Source of the DNA: Tubulanus polymorphus
Taxonomy: Eukaryota; Nemertea; Palaeonemertea; Tubulaniformes; Tubulanidae
Assembly: GCF_964204645.1 (NCBI RefSeq)
Contig: NC_134028.1
Location: 13,381,263-13,445,262 of the forward strand
Direction: 5' to 3'
Length of the DNA: 64,000 bases
Within the stretch, counting starts at the first letter, position 1. Each line of letters opens with the position of its first letter. The translations under genes were made by a program, and so were the position numbers. Under the pieces are notes generated by a model. That model saw nothing but the letters and a program-made list of their open reading frames with translations, was not told the DNA's origin and made no database searches. Below are positions 22,601 to 33,215 of the stretch, piece after piece.

Positions 22601-23648
22601 TCATACTGAAAAGTTAATGGTAACTCAAGAAGATAAATATAATTACGTTGTGCATTATAGAATGTTGAAGTTTTATTTGAGACAAGGAATGATATTAAAA
22701 AAAGTACATAGATATATTTCATTCAGTCAATCTAAATGGTTAGAAAAATATATAGATTTTAATACTACACAGAGAACTAAAGCTAAAACTGATTTTGAAA
22801 AAGATTTCTTCAAGTTAATGAATAATGCATTCTATGGTAAGACTTGTGAAAATATTAGAAATAGAAATGATATTGAGTTAGTTAGTAATGGTAAAAGGAT
22901 AAGGCATTTACAATCATATCCTAAGTTTATAGGTAACAGAATATTTGATGAAAATTTAGCTGCAGTTAAGATGAGAAGAACTTCAATGAAATTTAATAAA
23001 CCGATTTATGTTGGAGCTGCAGTTTTAGAATTATCAAAATTACTAATGTATGAATTCTATTATAATATATTACAACCTCATTTTGGGGAAAAACATATTG
23101 AAATATTATATTTTGATACAGATTCTTACATATTAAAGATAAAAACTGATAACATAACTGATGATTTAAAAATATTAAAACATCATTTTGATTTCAGTAA
23201 CTATCCTAAAAATCATGAATTGTTTACCAATGATAATAAAAAAGTTCCTGGGAAGTTTAAGGATGAATTAGGTGGTGAAGAAATGATAGAGTTCATAGGT
23301 ATTAGATCTAAAATGTATTCATATAAAACTAAAGAACATGAAGCTAAAAAGTTAAAAGGAATTACCAAAAGCGTTGTTGAAAAGAATATTCATTTTAAAG
23401 ATAACATCAATTGTATATTCAAAGAAGAAGTTAGAAAACATAAGATGAAATGTTTAAGATCTGAAGATCATGAAATGTATATTGAAGAGATAGAGAAGAT
23501 AAGTCTAAACCCATTTGATGATAAAAGATATATTTTAGATGATGGAATCCACACAGTCGCCTATGGTTGCAATTTAGATGAATATATAAAATTCAAAAGA
23601 GAAGAAACAAAAGAAAATGAGATTATGAAAAGGATTCTAGCGTGTTAA
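19612..23648 (+). pseudogene. E1 protein-primed family B DNA polymerase with zinc fingers and endonuclease VII-like insert
   Basis: About 1345 codons long. Two C2H2-like fingers open the protein (CPTCNIDIDK..H and CDTCNQSFSDK..H). A third CRKC finger near 20900 precedes the exonuclease domain: ExoI YGDFES near 21058, ExoII NLSGYDAHLF near 21560, ExoIII YLKSDVLLLTD near 22050. Between ExoI and ExoII sits an endonuclease VII-like module (CYYC near 21415, then DHDHLNGKFRG and a CNLQ cysteine). Polymerase motifs A (DANNLYG, near 22325), B (NNAFYGK, near 22825) and C (DTDS, 23115-23126) are intact. Breaks: in-frame TAA at 20842-20844 and a one-base loss near 22348 just after motif A. This would be the replicase. 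Terminal-protein function is not separately visible. Confidence 0.92.
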
Positions 23649-23676
23649 TCAATTTCAATAAAAATTTGTATAATAA

Positions 23677-24018
23677 ATGGAGAGTAAACAAGTACACAGT
23701 GAATTCTTAGATAGAATTAAAGATACTTCAAGCGTCAAATCTGTAGATTATAAATTCAAAAAGTTAACAGAATTAACAATCCATAAGAAATATCTAATTA
23801 CAAATATTGATACAGTTGCTAACAAATATGGAGATAAATTAGTTATACACTTAGAATATGAAGGATTAAAAGGAAATAAATATAAATTCAGAACTTATTT
23901 ACCAGATAGATTTCATAGATTATCAAGTGAAGATCTAGAAGAATTATGTTCTGGAGATTTCTATTTCGTATACAAAGGTAAGAATGAAAAAGGGCACCAT
24001 GAAATAGATTTCGAATGA
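23677..24018 (+). CDS. E1 small OB-like protein, possible ssDNA-binding
   Basis: 113 codons, intact, 28 bases after polymerase and with a similar promoter-like block before it. Alternating strands and short turns (KYLITNIDTVAN, KLVIHLEYEG, KFRTYLPDRF, DFYFVYKG) suggest an OB-fold-like beta barrel. Position beside the replicase makes a single-strand DNA-binding role plausible; both are inference. The E2 counterpart (51620-51973) is near identical with four extra residues. A truncated copy lies in the relic at 4638-4790. Confidence 0.6.
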   Translation: MESKQVHSEFLDRIKDTSSVKSVDYKFKKLTELTIHKKYLITNIDTVANKYGDKLVIHLEYEGLKGNKYKFRTYLPDRFHRLSSEDLEELCSGDFYFVYKGKNEKGHHEIDFE

Positions 24019-24035
24019 GAAAATATGTAAAATAA

Positions 24036-24789
24036 ATGGCGGAATTAAAAGAATACAGAATATTTGTTGATTCAAGAAAACTTACAAATTATAAATCACA
24101 TAATTTACTAGTTCAATTAGATAGAGAATTTAAGAATTGTGTAGATTTAAAATTAGTAAATATAAGTTTATGTAATTCTTTTTACAATGTATCGGATAAA
24201 ACTTTTGAACATAGAGGGTTTATGATTTATATGAGAAATAAAGATAAATGGTTTCATATATTTTTAAAACCAGGATTATATAATTTAGAATCATTAGCGC
24301 AGGAAATTAATAGAAGAGCTCGGTTGAAAATCGGGGGCACTTCTGTATTTGAAATTAAATTTAATAAAATTGATAGTACTAATAAAATAAGAATAAAGAT
24401 ATCTAATGAACAACATAAATTTATGGTAAACAAACCACTGGCTAAAATGTTAGGAATTAAACCGCTTACAGTTACTGGAAACGCAGAAGGCAGCTCAAAT
24501 ATAATACCTTTTACACACTTTTATATTTATTGCAATTTAATCGAGCCTACAAAAACTTGAAGCAACTAAAGAAACAATTTGTAATTCTAGTATACTAAAT
24601 ATTTTACCGCTAAAAAATGTTAAACAATTTGGAACTCAAATAAATTATAATTTAACAGAATGTGATTTTAAACCTTGCATTCCTAAATTTAATAATTTTA
24701 AATTAGAAATAAGAAATCATAATGGATACTTAATTGATTTGAATAACTTTCCTGTAATTTATGAATTAGTTATAAGATGTAAAGAGTAA
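24036..24789 (+). pseudogene. E1 penton/minor capsid-like protein, frameshifted
   Basis: About 250 codons. The start follows TAAATG (aaaTAAATGG). The N-terminus is beta-rich (YRIFVDSRKLTNYKSHN, VDLKLVNISLCNSFYN), followed by KPGLYNLESLAQEIN and a second beta-rich half ending at TAA 24787-24789. Its size, position ahead of the capsid gene and predicted beta structure suit a single jelly-roll penton, but I see no diagnostic motif. Two bases fewer than in E2 near 24560 shift the frame. The middle third is unlike E2 while both ends are near identical. Confidence 0.5.
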
Positions 24790-24805
24790 TTTTTCACTTA
24801 TATAA

Positions 24806-25153
24806 ATGAATATAACTGTTGGACCGAGTATATGTTTTGGATTTGATTTTAAACGTGAGAAAGAAATGAAATTTAACATTAATGATGTAATTACACATAT
24901 CAAAAATATTGCATTTTCTAATGAAACAACATTTGAGTATGAAACAACAATAGATAAAGAAACTTTTAATGTAGAAAAGATTACTGAGTCTCTAAGATTT
25001 TATGAATTAGATGAAGATTTTATCATCGATGATATTAAAAAAATAATAATTGAAATATATGATAATCATAAAACTAGTAATGAAATAAATGTTGAATTAA
25101 TCATAAATAAGTTAACTAAATATTTTGAAGATAGTAATTTTTTTGATAAATAA
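24806..25153 (+). CDS. E1 115-aa protein of unknown function
   Basis: Start at tataTAAATGAA after a T run. It opens NITVGPSICFGFDF and continues as an acidic, Ile/Asn-rich helix-strand mix ending KYFEDSNFFDK. No motif recognised. The stop codon is followed directly by the next ATG. The E2 copy has an internal stop. Confidence 0.6.
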   Translation: MNITVGPSICFGFDFKREKEMKFNINDVITHIKNIAFSNETTFEYETTIDKETFNVEKITESLRFYELDEDFIIDDIKKIIIEIYDNHKTSNEINVELIINKLTKYFEDSNFFDK

Positions 25154-25375
25154 ATGAGTGATAATAAGTGGATAATAACTGGATTATATAATAGCGCATT
25201 ACTATCAGTTGGAACGGTTGGTTATTCAATGGTATTAAAAAAAGTATTCAAAATGGGAAGTGTTAATGTTGATAGATTTGATATAAATGATATTTTAAAG
25301 TTAACATTAGCAGTTACTTTATCTAATTTAACAATTGATTATTTGGAAAAACAAAAATATATTCCTCCCATATAA
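25154..25375 (+). CDS. E1 73-aa membrane protein
   Basis: Starts one base after the previous stop (aaaTAAATGAG overlaps it). Two hydrophobic stretches, residues ~7-27 and ~46-62, predict a small two-pass membrane protein. Identical but for one or two residues to E2 53110-53331, so it is under constraint or recently copied. No family name that I can support. Confidence 0.65.
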   Translation: MSDNKWIITGLYNSALLSVGTVGYSMVLKKVFKMGSVNVDRFDINDILKLTLAVTLSNLTIDYLEKQKYIPPI

Positions 25376-25400
25376 ATGCATAATTTTTTTTGCTAAATAA

Positions 25401-25821
25401 ATGGCTTCTGCAATTATAACTATTATAGGATCGGCAATTGTTAACACTTTAGCATTTAATGGTGGTGGTTATTTATTTAAACATATTGATAAAAATAGTT
25501 CATTAGGAGAACAAAGAAGACATAACTTAGCGTTAGAGAAATACAATAAAGCTGCAGAAGAATATAGAGAAAAACGACAAAACTATATGGATTATATTAA
25601 CAAAGAATTATATGATCAGAAGATTTCACATAGATTTTCAATCAGTTGATGATGCAATGAGTTTATATAACGCAGTAACAAATAAAGAAAAATTACATCT
25701 ATACAAACCTAAATTATCAGATTATTATACCCCAAGTAAAGAACAACAGAAATATGAAATAATATGGATTTTAGGTGGAACAGTTATTGTTATATTTGTT
25801 GCTTATAAGTTTACTAATTAG
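25401..25821 (+). pseudogene. E1 ~140-aa membrane-anchored protein, frameshifted
   Basis: An N-terminal hydrophobic segment (IITIIGSAIVNTLAFNGGGY) is followed by a charged helical body (LEKYNKAAEEYREKRQNY) and a C-terminal membrane segment (IIWILGGTVIVIFVAYKF). Two bases fewer than in E2 near 25633 shift the frame in the middle. The start is AAATAAATGG after a T8 run. Proteins of this design occur in many Mavericks; the role is unknown, perhaps an internal-membrane or virion component. Confidence 0.6.
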
Positions 25822-25840
25822 TAATTTTTATTCTAAATAA

Positions 25841-26275
25841 ATGGAAGATATAGTTGATAGTATTGATATTATTCCTCATGATATAAATAAAACTAAATTA
25901 AAAACATATTTAGAAAAACAAATATTAGAATTTGAAAGTGACTTAAAGATAAAAAAGAAAAAATATTTAAAAAGTAGAATTATATATTATTTGATTATAA
26001 GTGGTTCGGTTACAATTAGTTCTGTAATAACATTTCTAGCAATATTCAGTCCATTAACACCTTTAGCTATATCAATTGGTGTGTTAGGATTAAGTTCAAG
26101 TGTTTTAACTGGTATAAGTTCAAAATTAAATATAAAAAGTAATAAAGAAAAAATTAAAACTAATATAAAAGAAATTAATAAATTAAAGAACACACTAGAT
26201 TATATAATAAGTTTAAATGGTCATATAACAGTTGAAGAACAAGATAAATTATTAAAAGAATTAATAAATTATTAA
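25841..26275 (+). CDS. E1 144-aa two-pass membrane protein
   Basis: A charged N-terminal helix precedes two adjacent membrane segments (about residues 49-70 and 74-95, LIISGSVTISSVITFLAIF and LAISIGVLGLSSSVLTG). A second coiled-coil-like helix follows and the protein ends LLKELINY. This hairpin topology is fusion- or pore-like in outline only. The start follows TAAATG. The E2 copy is interrupted by a 7-base insertion near 54165. Confidence 0.6.
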   Translation: MEDIVDSIDIIPHDINKTKLKTYLEKQILEFESDLKIKKKKYLKSRIIYYLIISGSVTISSVITFLAIFSPLTPLAISIGVLGLSSSVLTGISSKLNIKSNKEKIKTNIKEINKLKNTLDYIISLNGHITVEEQDKLLKELINY

Positions 26276-26291
26276 TTTTTTAGTTATATAA

Positions 26292-27593
26292 ATGGGGTTT
26301 CCAAAAGCTTTCCAATATAATAAATCAATTAAATATAATATTCCGGCAATAGATTTTAAGAAAAATATTACATATAAAAATATAGTTTTAAATTCATTAA
26401 CTAATTTAGAAATTTATGTTAATGAATCACAGTTTTTTATTTCTAAAATGGAAAATATATTTAATACATATGAAGTTACTTTTACTCGAGATGAATATCA
26501 TATATATAAAGTAAAATCTAATATGAAATATTGGCAGAATCAATGAAATTTTGCTGTTTATTGTGCAACAACAGGATGTGGAATTAGTTGGAATGATCAT
26601 TTAAATAACTTAGATAAAAATTTGAAGTATTCTGATTTAAAATTAATTCACACAATATTTAGATTTCACTCATATTTTCAAATCAGAATAATATTAAATG
26701 AATTAGAATGTCCTTTACCCGGGTCTAAATATTTTAAAGAATTAGATAATAATATTAATCTATCTAAGTTTTATAAAATATGTAATGAATTTAATATAAA
26801 TATTAATTCCGATTTCAGAGCGCATGGTAAATTGCAAGGTGTTGGTGAAGAGTATGAAATAAAAAGAATTGATTATATGCATAGAATTGGAGCTTATCAT
26901 AATTATAAAATTGATAATAATAATGGTTGGGTTAATTTCATTTTAGAAAATGGTGAAGGTTTTACAAAATCAGGTATACAAAGAATAAATCAATCTATTA
27001 GAATTTATTTGATATGTATTTTAGGCGCTCAAGTTGAAACAAGATCACCGATAATTGGAAATTTGAATACATCATTCGATACACAAAAACAATTTAAAGT
27101 TTTATTTGAAGATTCAATTCATAATGATAAAAATAGATCGATTCCAGAAAACATTATAAGATATCAAAATTATTTAGATAAATCTCATGTAAGACTTAAT
27201 TATTGTATAGGCCCTAATCTATTAATTATTTCTAATGATTTAGTATTAAAGATGGGAAATATAATTGGTTATAATAATCTAATTAAAACTGCAACAATAA
27301 ATAATTCATTTGGATTGAATGATATAAATAAAAAGATTATTACTGCTCCAAAATTAATGGAAGGTGAAAAAAATAAAAAACACATTCAATCAACTGAAAC
27401 TAAAACTAAGAATATTAAATTAAATAATGATTCTAAAATAAAAGATTATAATACATCAGAAGATATAAAAACTGATATTATTCAACATGATATAATTAAA
27501 CTAAATGATGATAATAAATCCCATGAAAATACTAAATTAGCTATAACTTGTATAGGAATTGTAATCGGAGGAATATTATATTTTAAATTTTAA
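26292..27593 (+). pseudogene. E1 ~433-aa conserved Maverick protein, one nonsense codon
   Basis: An N-terminal KAFQYNKSIKYNIPAIDF segment leads to a core with ATTGCGISW, FRFHSYFQIR and RINQSIRIYLICILGAQVETR. A hydrophilic linker follows and a C-terminal membrane tail (LAITCIGIVIGGILYF). TGA at 26544-26546 replaces a sense codon. A block at about 26815-26930 has no counterpart in E2, where a longer unrelated block sits. A protein of this type is regularly found next to the capsid gene in invertebrate Mavericks. Function unknown to me. Confidence 0.6.
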
Positions 27594-27609
27594 TTTTTGT
27601 ATTATGTAA

Positions 27610-29073
27610 ATGGCAGAAGGTGGAGAAGATATTGGAATGGATGACATGGGAAATGATAATGAAGGATATATTGATGATGATTATAATGATGCAGAAACTA
27701 ATATTGATAATGATGATGAATCAGCATATAATTCTAATTTAGCAGATAGTGGTTCTAAAGCCCCATCAACAGATGAATTTGATAGAAGAACTAGATCGAG
27801 AATAAATCCTGAAAATGAAAATCCAGATTTAGTAAAACAAAATTTAGAATATAATGAATTTATGTATGATTTTCAACATGTATTTAAAGATTCTGGATAT
27901 AATATAAATACCAGAGGCGCTAGACTTTTAGTACAAGAATTAAAGTTTTTAGATGGTGAATATTATTATCGTTTGAAAGATGATTATTATATTGATATCT
28001 TTTATAAAAAACAAAAAAAAATATTAGCAGAATCAACTTTGCTTAAGTCTGACTCATTACTATCTAGAATTAAGAGAATAAGAAATAGTAATGAAATAGA
28101 AGATGTAACACAAGAAGAAATTATTAAAAATGAAAGAGTATTTAAACAAAGAATTAATGAATTATTTGAAACAATCGATAATAATTTAGAAACAGAAACA
28201 ACTTCTGAACAGAATATAACTTCCAAAACTAGTAAACTTAAATCAAACACTGAAGTTCAAACTGAAAAACTTTTACCGAATGGATTACTTGATGCAACAG
28301 ATCAAGAAATAGAAGCTTTAAGTATGTTTTCTAAAAAAACAATTAGAGAAATAATAAGTATACGAAATGATGCCGATAAAATTGCGCGCGAAAAACATAT
28401 TAGATATAATAAAATTAAAATTTTAGAAAATAAATTATTTGACACCAGAAAAGAATTAGAACAATTAAAATTAGATAGAGAATTTAAAGTTATTGAAGAA
28501 ATTGAATTTAAAAAAAGAAATGCATATTTAGAAAAAGAAATTGATGATTTAGAATATAACATAGAATTTCAGAAAGAAAAAATGAAATTATTATTAAAAT
28601 CATACGATTATTGTATCAATAGATTAAAAGTTGTTGTTAAAGAGTTAATACTAAAACCAAATTCTGACATATCACTAAAAGATAGAATAAAATTATTATT
28701 TAAGTTTGAAGGAATAACAGTTCTTTCAATTCTAACAGCTGTAACTATGTTATTTACAACAATTGGTTTAGCAATATCAAATGCTTTAAAATCTACTCCT
28801 ACTCCCACTCCCAATAAACCAGATAAACCTCCAGGTAATAATTCTATACAAGATAAAGTTAAGGATGGTTTAAAAAAATTAGCAAAATATTTATGGGAAC
28901 TATCAAAGAAATCTGCTGCAGCTTTACCAGGAGTTATTGCTTCAATTGTTGGTTTTATATTGAAATCTGCAGGAAACATTATTAACTTTGCTGCTGAACA
29001 TATTATTTTATTTTTAATTACAGTTGTAAGTGCTATTATTTTTGGTTTAGTAAACATGATAAAAAATAAATAA
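27610..29073 (+). CDS. E1 487-aa acidic coiled-coil membrane protein
   Basis: An Asp/Asn-rich N-terminus (residues 1-60) leads to a long coiled coil (about 235-330), a hydrophobic segment (SILTAVTMLFTTIGLAIS, about 378-396) and a Pro/Thr linker. The C-terminal part is GLKKLAKYLWELSKKSAAAL, then two more hydrophobic stretches to the end. The frame is complete. The start is tatgTAAATGG. E2 has the same C-terminal two thirds but an unrelated N-terminal third. It could be a virion membrane or tail-like protein; no name supported. Confidence 0.6.
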   Translation: MAEGGEDIGMDDMGNDNEGYIDDDYNDAETNIDNDDESAYNSNLADSGSKAPSTDEFDRRTRSRINPENENPDLVKQNLEYNEFMYDFQHVFKDSGYNINTRGARLLVQELKFLDGEYYYRLKDDYYIDIFYKKQKKILAESTLLKSDSLLSRIKRIRNSNEIEDVTQEEIIKNERVFKQRINELFETIDNNLETETTSEQNITSKTSKLKSNTEVQTEKLLPNGLLDATDQEIEALSMFSKKTIREIISIRNDADKIAREKHIRYNKIKILENKLFDTRKELEQLKLDREFKVIEEIEFKKRNAYLEKEIDDLEYNIEFQKEKMKLLLKSYDYCINRLKVVVKELILKPNSDISLKDRIKLLFKFEGITVLSILTAVTMLFTTIGLAISNALKSTPTPTPNKPDKPPGNNSIQDKVKDGLKKLAKYLWELSKKSAAALPGVIASIVGFILKSAGNIINFAAEHIILFLITVVSAIIFGLVNMIKNK

Positions 29074-29094
29074 TTAATTTTTTTTGTTAAATAA

Positions 29095-30346
29095 ATGAGT
29101 GGGAGTTATATAAGTCCTTCGAAGAATCATAGAATATCTAATGCTATTAAAGCAGAAAGATCACATCATATAATTACTCATAACCCTTCAAATATTAATC
29201 CCGATGAAACTTTATATGTTAGAATTCCTAGATTAACACAAAATACTTTTTATGTTCCAAACAGTATTTATTTATCAGCCGATATAACAGTAGCCGGTAA
29301 TAATAATAATTATGTTGTTGATAATGTTGGAAGATATTTGATTAAAAAGTTAACAATAAAGATTGGTCCAGAAACAGTTTTCTCATTAGATGATTATAAT
29401 TTATTTATGCATTATAAAGATTTATGGTTAACTAAAGAAAATAGAAATAATATGATATTTCAGGGTATTCAATCAGAAAACCAAAATAAATTAAGATCAG
29501 AAGCTAATAGCGCAATATTAACTAATGATGTAGATAAATTGATAAAAAGTATATATGGAAGCAAATATAAAATTCCATTAGACTTTGAATTGATAAATAA
29601 TAATGCACCTTTATATAAATACGCAATTCAAGAAGATATTATATTTGAGATAACATTTGCTCCTGTAAATGAAATTGTATTATCTAGCCTTAATAAAGAT
29701 ATGAGTTATAAATTATCGAATATATGTTTAGAATATGATACAGTAACTGATGAAAATATTTCAAGTATAATTCAAACTCAATACAATCAAGGGTTTTCAT
29801 TATTATATGATTATATTGATAAATTTAAAACTGTAACTATTAATGCAAATGATGAAATAATTAATGAGAATATTAACTTCCCTAGAAGATCTATTAAAGG
29901 TATATTAATATTTTTTACCATTGGAACGTATACTAATGGCGCAATAAATGTTGATAATTATTATAATCCTGAAATAACAAAAGTAGAAATAACTATCGAA
30001 GGTATAGCAAATAAAATATTTTGTCAAGGAATGAGAATGATTGATCAATGGGTAGAAATTAAAAAACATTTTATGAATGAAAAAATAAAATCATTTGAAA
30101 ATTGTAACATTAATCAAATTGATTGATTATTATACCGGTAATAAATATGCATTATGGTTAGATTTTAGAACAACAGAGGATAATTCATTACATGGTTCTG
30201 GAAAAAAACTACAGAACACTAGAGATGGAATACAATTATTCATGACAAAGAAAAAGGGAATCAAAAATTTTAAAATGCATATTTATATTATATCTGACGC
30301 GCAATTAAATATTGTAAATTCACAATTAGATAGTGTTATGTATTAA
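29095..30346 (+). pseudogene. E1 major capsid protein (double jelly-roll type), frameshifted near C-terminus
   Basis: About 416 codons. Order of landmarks: SGSYISPSKNHRISNAIKAE, an NVGRYLIKKLTIKIGPE strand pair, DDYNLFMHYKDLW, IPLDFELINNNAPLYKYA, a YKLSNICLEYDTV strand, SIKGILIFF, and the ending KYALWLDFRTTEDNSLHGSG with ISDAQLNIVNSQ. These match the Maverick/adintovirus hexon-like capsid family by wording and order. One base more than the sister copy near 30097 shifts the frame about 80 codons before the end. It has the T8 run and TAAATG start. It would form the icosahedral shell. Confidence 0.75.
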
Positions 30347-30351
30347 AATTT

Positions 30352-30378
30352 TAACTTTAATAAAAATATATATAATAA
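30352..30378 (+). promoter_or_regulatory. Class A-like motif before the E1 C2H2 gene
   Basis: ACTTTAATAAAAATATATATA leads into ataaATGG. The same block precedes the E2 counterpart (about 58699-58725). It combines the AATAAAAAT word of the polymerase promoter with a TAAATG start. Confidence 0.4.
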
Positions 30379-31365
30379 ATGGAAGGAGGTAAAGTATATG
30401 AAAGAATCAAAGCTGATAAAGAAATCAATGATGATTTGTATTATGTAATACCTTATAAAAGAATAAATGAATATATTGGAACATTTTTATTAAATGAATT
30501 AAATCAATACAAAGAATATTTAATTGAACGTAATAATAAAAGTGGTGTTGTTAATAATAGTGTAATTGATAATAATGTAATACCTACTACTACATCTGTA
30601 ATACCTACTACATCTGTAATACCTACTACATCTATAATACCTACTACATCTGTAATACCTACTACATCAAATAATGTAATACCTACTACATCTGTAATAC
30701 CCTCTACATCAAATAATGTAATACCTTCTACATATAATAATGCAATAATATTAGATGTTAGTGAAAATAGAAATTATTGTGGTTATTGTAATGGTGAATT
30801 TTCAAACGCTCCATCAAATTGGAATAAACATATGAATACAAAGGTACATATTACTAATGTTATAGAACGTGTTGGTTTAAGAGAATTTATAGAACACCCA
30901 TTTAGATATGTTACAAAATTTGTTTCAAATAAAAAAGTAAATGGTAAAGAATTATATGAAGATTTTTTATTAGCAACACCTAATAGAGATGAATTAGATT
31001 TAACCGATGCTAATGAAATATTAGGATCAAACACTGTAAATGAAATATTAGGAGCAAACACTAATAAAGATGATAATGAAAATAGCGCCATACACCCACA
31101 TGGTGATATAGTTACAGATAAGCATATTGATAATAAAGATTCTATGAAACATAAAGAAGAAACTATTGATGATATAATAGAAAGGATGAATAAGTTTAAA
31201 AATGAAACAACTATTGATGATGCGGTAAAAAGGGTGAAGAATAAGTATAAAAATAATGAAGAATTTGAAGAAGATTCGGTAGAGAATTTGAATAAATTGT
31301 TAGGGTATGATAGTGATTATAGTGAAAGTGATTCAGAAATTGATTATCTAACACTCAAAAAGTAA
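30379..31365 (+). CDS. E1 328-aa protein with NVIPTTS repeats and a C2H2 finger
   Basis: Residues ~65-115 repeat a VIPTTS unit about nine times. A C2H2-like finger follows (CGYCNGEF, then HMNTKVH, about residues 134-154) and then a conserved FIEHPFRYVTKFV stretch. The C-terminus is acidic. E2 carries the same gene with far fewer repeats and several breaks. A ~69-base segment at about 31069-31138 is absent from E2 and contains a GCCATACACCCACATGGTG word. It is the last gene of the plus-strand block. Possible DNA-binding regulator; inference. Confidence 0.6.
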   Translation: MEGGKVYERIKADKEINDDLYYVIPYKRINEYIGTFLLNELNQYKEYLIERNNKSGVVNNSVIDNNVIPTTTSVIPTTSVIPTTSIIPTTSVIPTTSNNVIPTTSVIPSTSNNVIPSTYNNAIILDVSENRNYCGYCNGEFSNAPSNWNKHMNTKVHITNVIERVGLREFIEHPFRYVTKFVSNKKVNGKELYEDFLLATPNRDELDLTDANEILGSNTVNEILGANTNKDDNENSAIHPHGDIVTDKHIDNKDSMKHKEETIDDIIERMNKFKNETTIDDAVKRVKNKYKNNEEFEEDSVENLNKLLGYDSDYSESDSEIDYLTLKK

Positions 31366-31420
31366 TAAAGGTTGAAAATTGTATAAAATAATAGTAAATA
31401 AAAAAAGGGTTTTAATTATT

Positions 31421-31510
31421 TAAGGTATCTAATAGGGTATTAGGTATTAGGGTATCAGGTATTAGGGTATCTAATGGGGTATTAGGTATTAGGGTATCTA
31501 ATGTATAGGT
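31421..31510. repeat. E1 TTAGGGTATC-type array at the convergent junction
   Basis: Short units such as GGTATTAGGGTATCTAATGG recur six or more times between the 3' ends of the two convergent gene blocks. The same array is in E2 (59580-59665 and 60050-60115) with different unit numbers. It could act as a termination or insulating region. Confidence 0.75.
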
Positions 31511-31520
31511 ATACAAATAG

Positions 31521-32132
31521 TTATTTTATAAATTTATATTCATATGGAAATTGTAATCTCATAAGTAATTTGGAACCTTTATTATTCTTTAATTTATTCA
31601 TATATTCATCATGTAATTCAGTAGGTATAATTTGATTTTCTTCCAATGATTGTTGCATAGATTTTCTATCTTTGTTGTAGAATAAAACTAGAAATCTTAT
31701 ATTCTCCCTAAAATCTTTCACAATTGAATTATATTTCTGATTTAAAACCCAAGTTGTTATCCCAAAATGTCTACCAGAGAAAGCTAAATAACATAACTCA
31801 CTTTCTCTAATTTTAGAATCATGTAAATTTGCGCAATCATCAATAATAAATAATGTATTTGATCCTTTATAAATATCTAATGCAATTTTTATACAATTAT
31901 CTAAATTATCTTTTACTGTTTTAGGGTCTAATATAATAAACTTTTTTATCTTAACTATATCTCTATTATACGTTTCATTCATTTCATAAGTTGGGCAGAA
32001 TAATATTATATTATCAAAATGATTTTTATAAATAGTTTCTAATAAATATAATATGAAGTGTGTTTTACCACAATTTGTAACTCCAGTTATTAACATATTA
32101 TGTGGTTCAAATATAAACAAATCTTTATTCAT
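31521..32132 (-). CDS. E1 A32/FtsK-HerA-type packaging ATPase
   Basis: 203 codons, intact. Walker A is GVTNCGKTH (residues 17-25) and Walker B TLFIIDDC (93-100). A conserved SGRHFGITTWVLNQ stretch (about 127-140) follows, where the sensor/arginine region lies in this family. It is the packaging motor expected to pump DNA into capsids. Its ATG overlaps the integrase stop by eight bases (ATGAATAA), and the start is again aaTAAATG, here inside the integrase coding end. E2's copy is near identical. Confidence 0.9.
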   Translation of the reverse strand: MNKDLFIFEPHNMLITGVTNCGKTHFILYLLETIYKNHFDNIILFCPTYEMNETYNRDIVKIKKFIILDPKTVKDNLDNCIKIALDIYKGSNTLFIIDDCANLHDSKIRESELCYLAFSGRHFGITTWVLNQKYNSIVKDFRENIRFLVLFYNKDRKSMQQSLEENQIIPTELHDEYMNKLKNNKGSKLLMRLQFPYEYKFIK

Positions 32133-33209
32133 TTATTCTTTTAATTTTACTAGATAAAATCCATTCATTAAATTTATCATCATATCCTTTATATTTCGCC
32201 AAAGAATACTTTTTTCCTTTAAGAGTTTTAGTTTTCAATACCTTTTCTATTTTGTATTCTATTTCATCTGGATTTGGTACTAATGATAATTCTTGTTCAT
32301 AAAAATAACCTAATATTTCTTCATCTTTTAAATCAAACAATTTATAAACAAATGGTTTAGTTAATATTATCTTTTTAATTTTAAATATTTCTTCTGTAAA
32401 ATTAGGGGTATACCTTTATAAAATGTTTTTCTATATTTAGAAATTCTAACATGTTGTCCTATTTTAAATTTAGGTTCTCCAAAATCATGTGTAACAAATG
32501 CTCCATATAAGTTATTCCAAACTATTTCTGAATTTTCCTCTTTTCTAGCTTGTATAGGTTTCATATTTATAGAACTATGTTTAGAATTATTATAACCTTT
32601 CACTAAATCATCTAACACATCGATATATTTATATGTTTCATTAGCGGTGAAATATTTCCACATTCTAGTTTTCAATGTTTTATTAAATCTTTCTATAACA
32701 GATGCTTTTTTATCTGAATGTGTTGAAAAATATTCTACATCGTTATCAGTTAATAGTTTTTTAAAATGTTTGTTATAAAATTCTTTACCTTCATCAAATT
32801 GTATTTTATCTGGGATAGCTTCTTTAAATATTAATTTGAAAGAATTTGTTACTTCTATACCAGTTTTATTTTTAATCGGGATACTCCATGCGTATCTACT
32901 GAATATATCTATAACATTTAGTATCCAAAAATATCCTTTGTTATATTCTTCTAAGTTTTTCATATCAATTAAATCAGCTTGCCATTGTTGGTTAATATAT
33001 GAAACCATAACTTTTCTTGTTAAATATTTTTTATCCATCTTTTTATGAATTTGATATGTGGGTTGATTTTGTAACCATGATTTTAATTCACTATATTTTA
33101 TATTGCTATTATCAGATTTAATTTTATTCCATAATTCTGAAACGTTAGAAAATGATACTTCACTTTCTGGGTTGTAATATAACGCTCTTAAATATTGTTC
33201 TTTTTTCAT
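32125..33209 (-). pseudogene. E1 retrovirus-like integrase with chromodomain, frameshifted
   Basis: The core carries WQADLIDM, then IQFDEGKEFYN, then SVIERFNKTLK, the D, D, E triad with about 33 residues between the last two. The C-terminal region has a YKIEKVLKTKT...KYKGYDDKFNEWIL chromodomain. One base fewer than E2 near 32409 ends the frame early (32367) and separates the chromodomain (32125-32340). The enzyme would insert the element, and the chromodomain may steer target choice. Unlike the other genes its ATG is preceded by aaaataag, not TAAATG. Confidence 0.88.
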
Positions 33210-33215
33210 CTTATT

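Noticed and set aside
28002-29057. Long minus-strand frames opposite the coiled-coil protein gene (also 56893-57351)
   Set aside because: Antisense shadows of an AT-rich conserved gene; their likeness in E1 and E2 follows from the sense gene.
30600-30740. CRISPR-like array because of regular short repeats
   Set aside because: In-frame coding repeats of VIPTTS with no unique spacers, in an animal genome.
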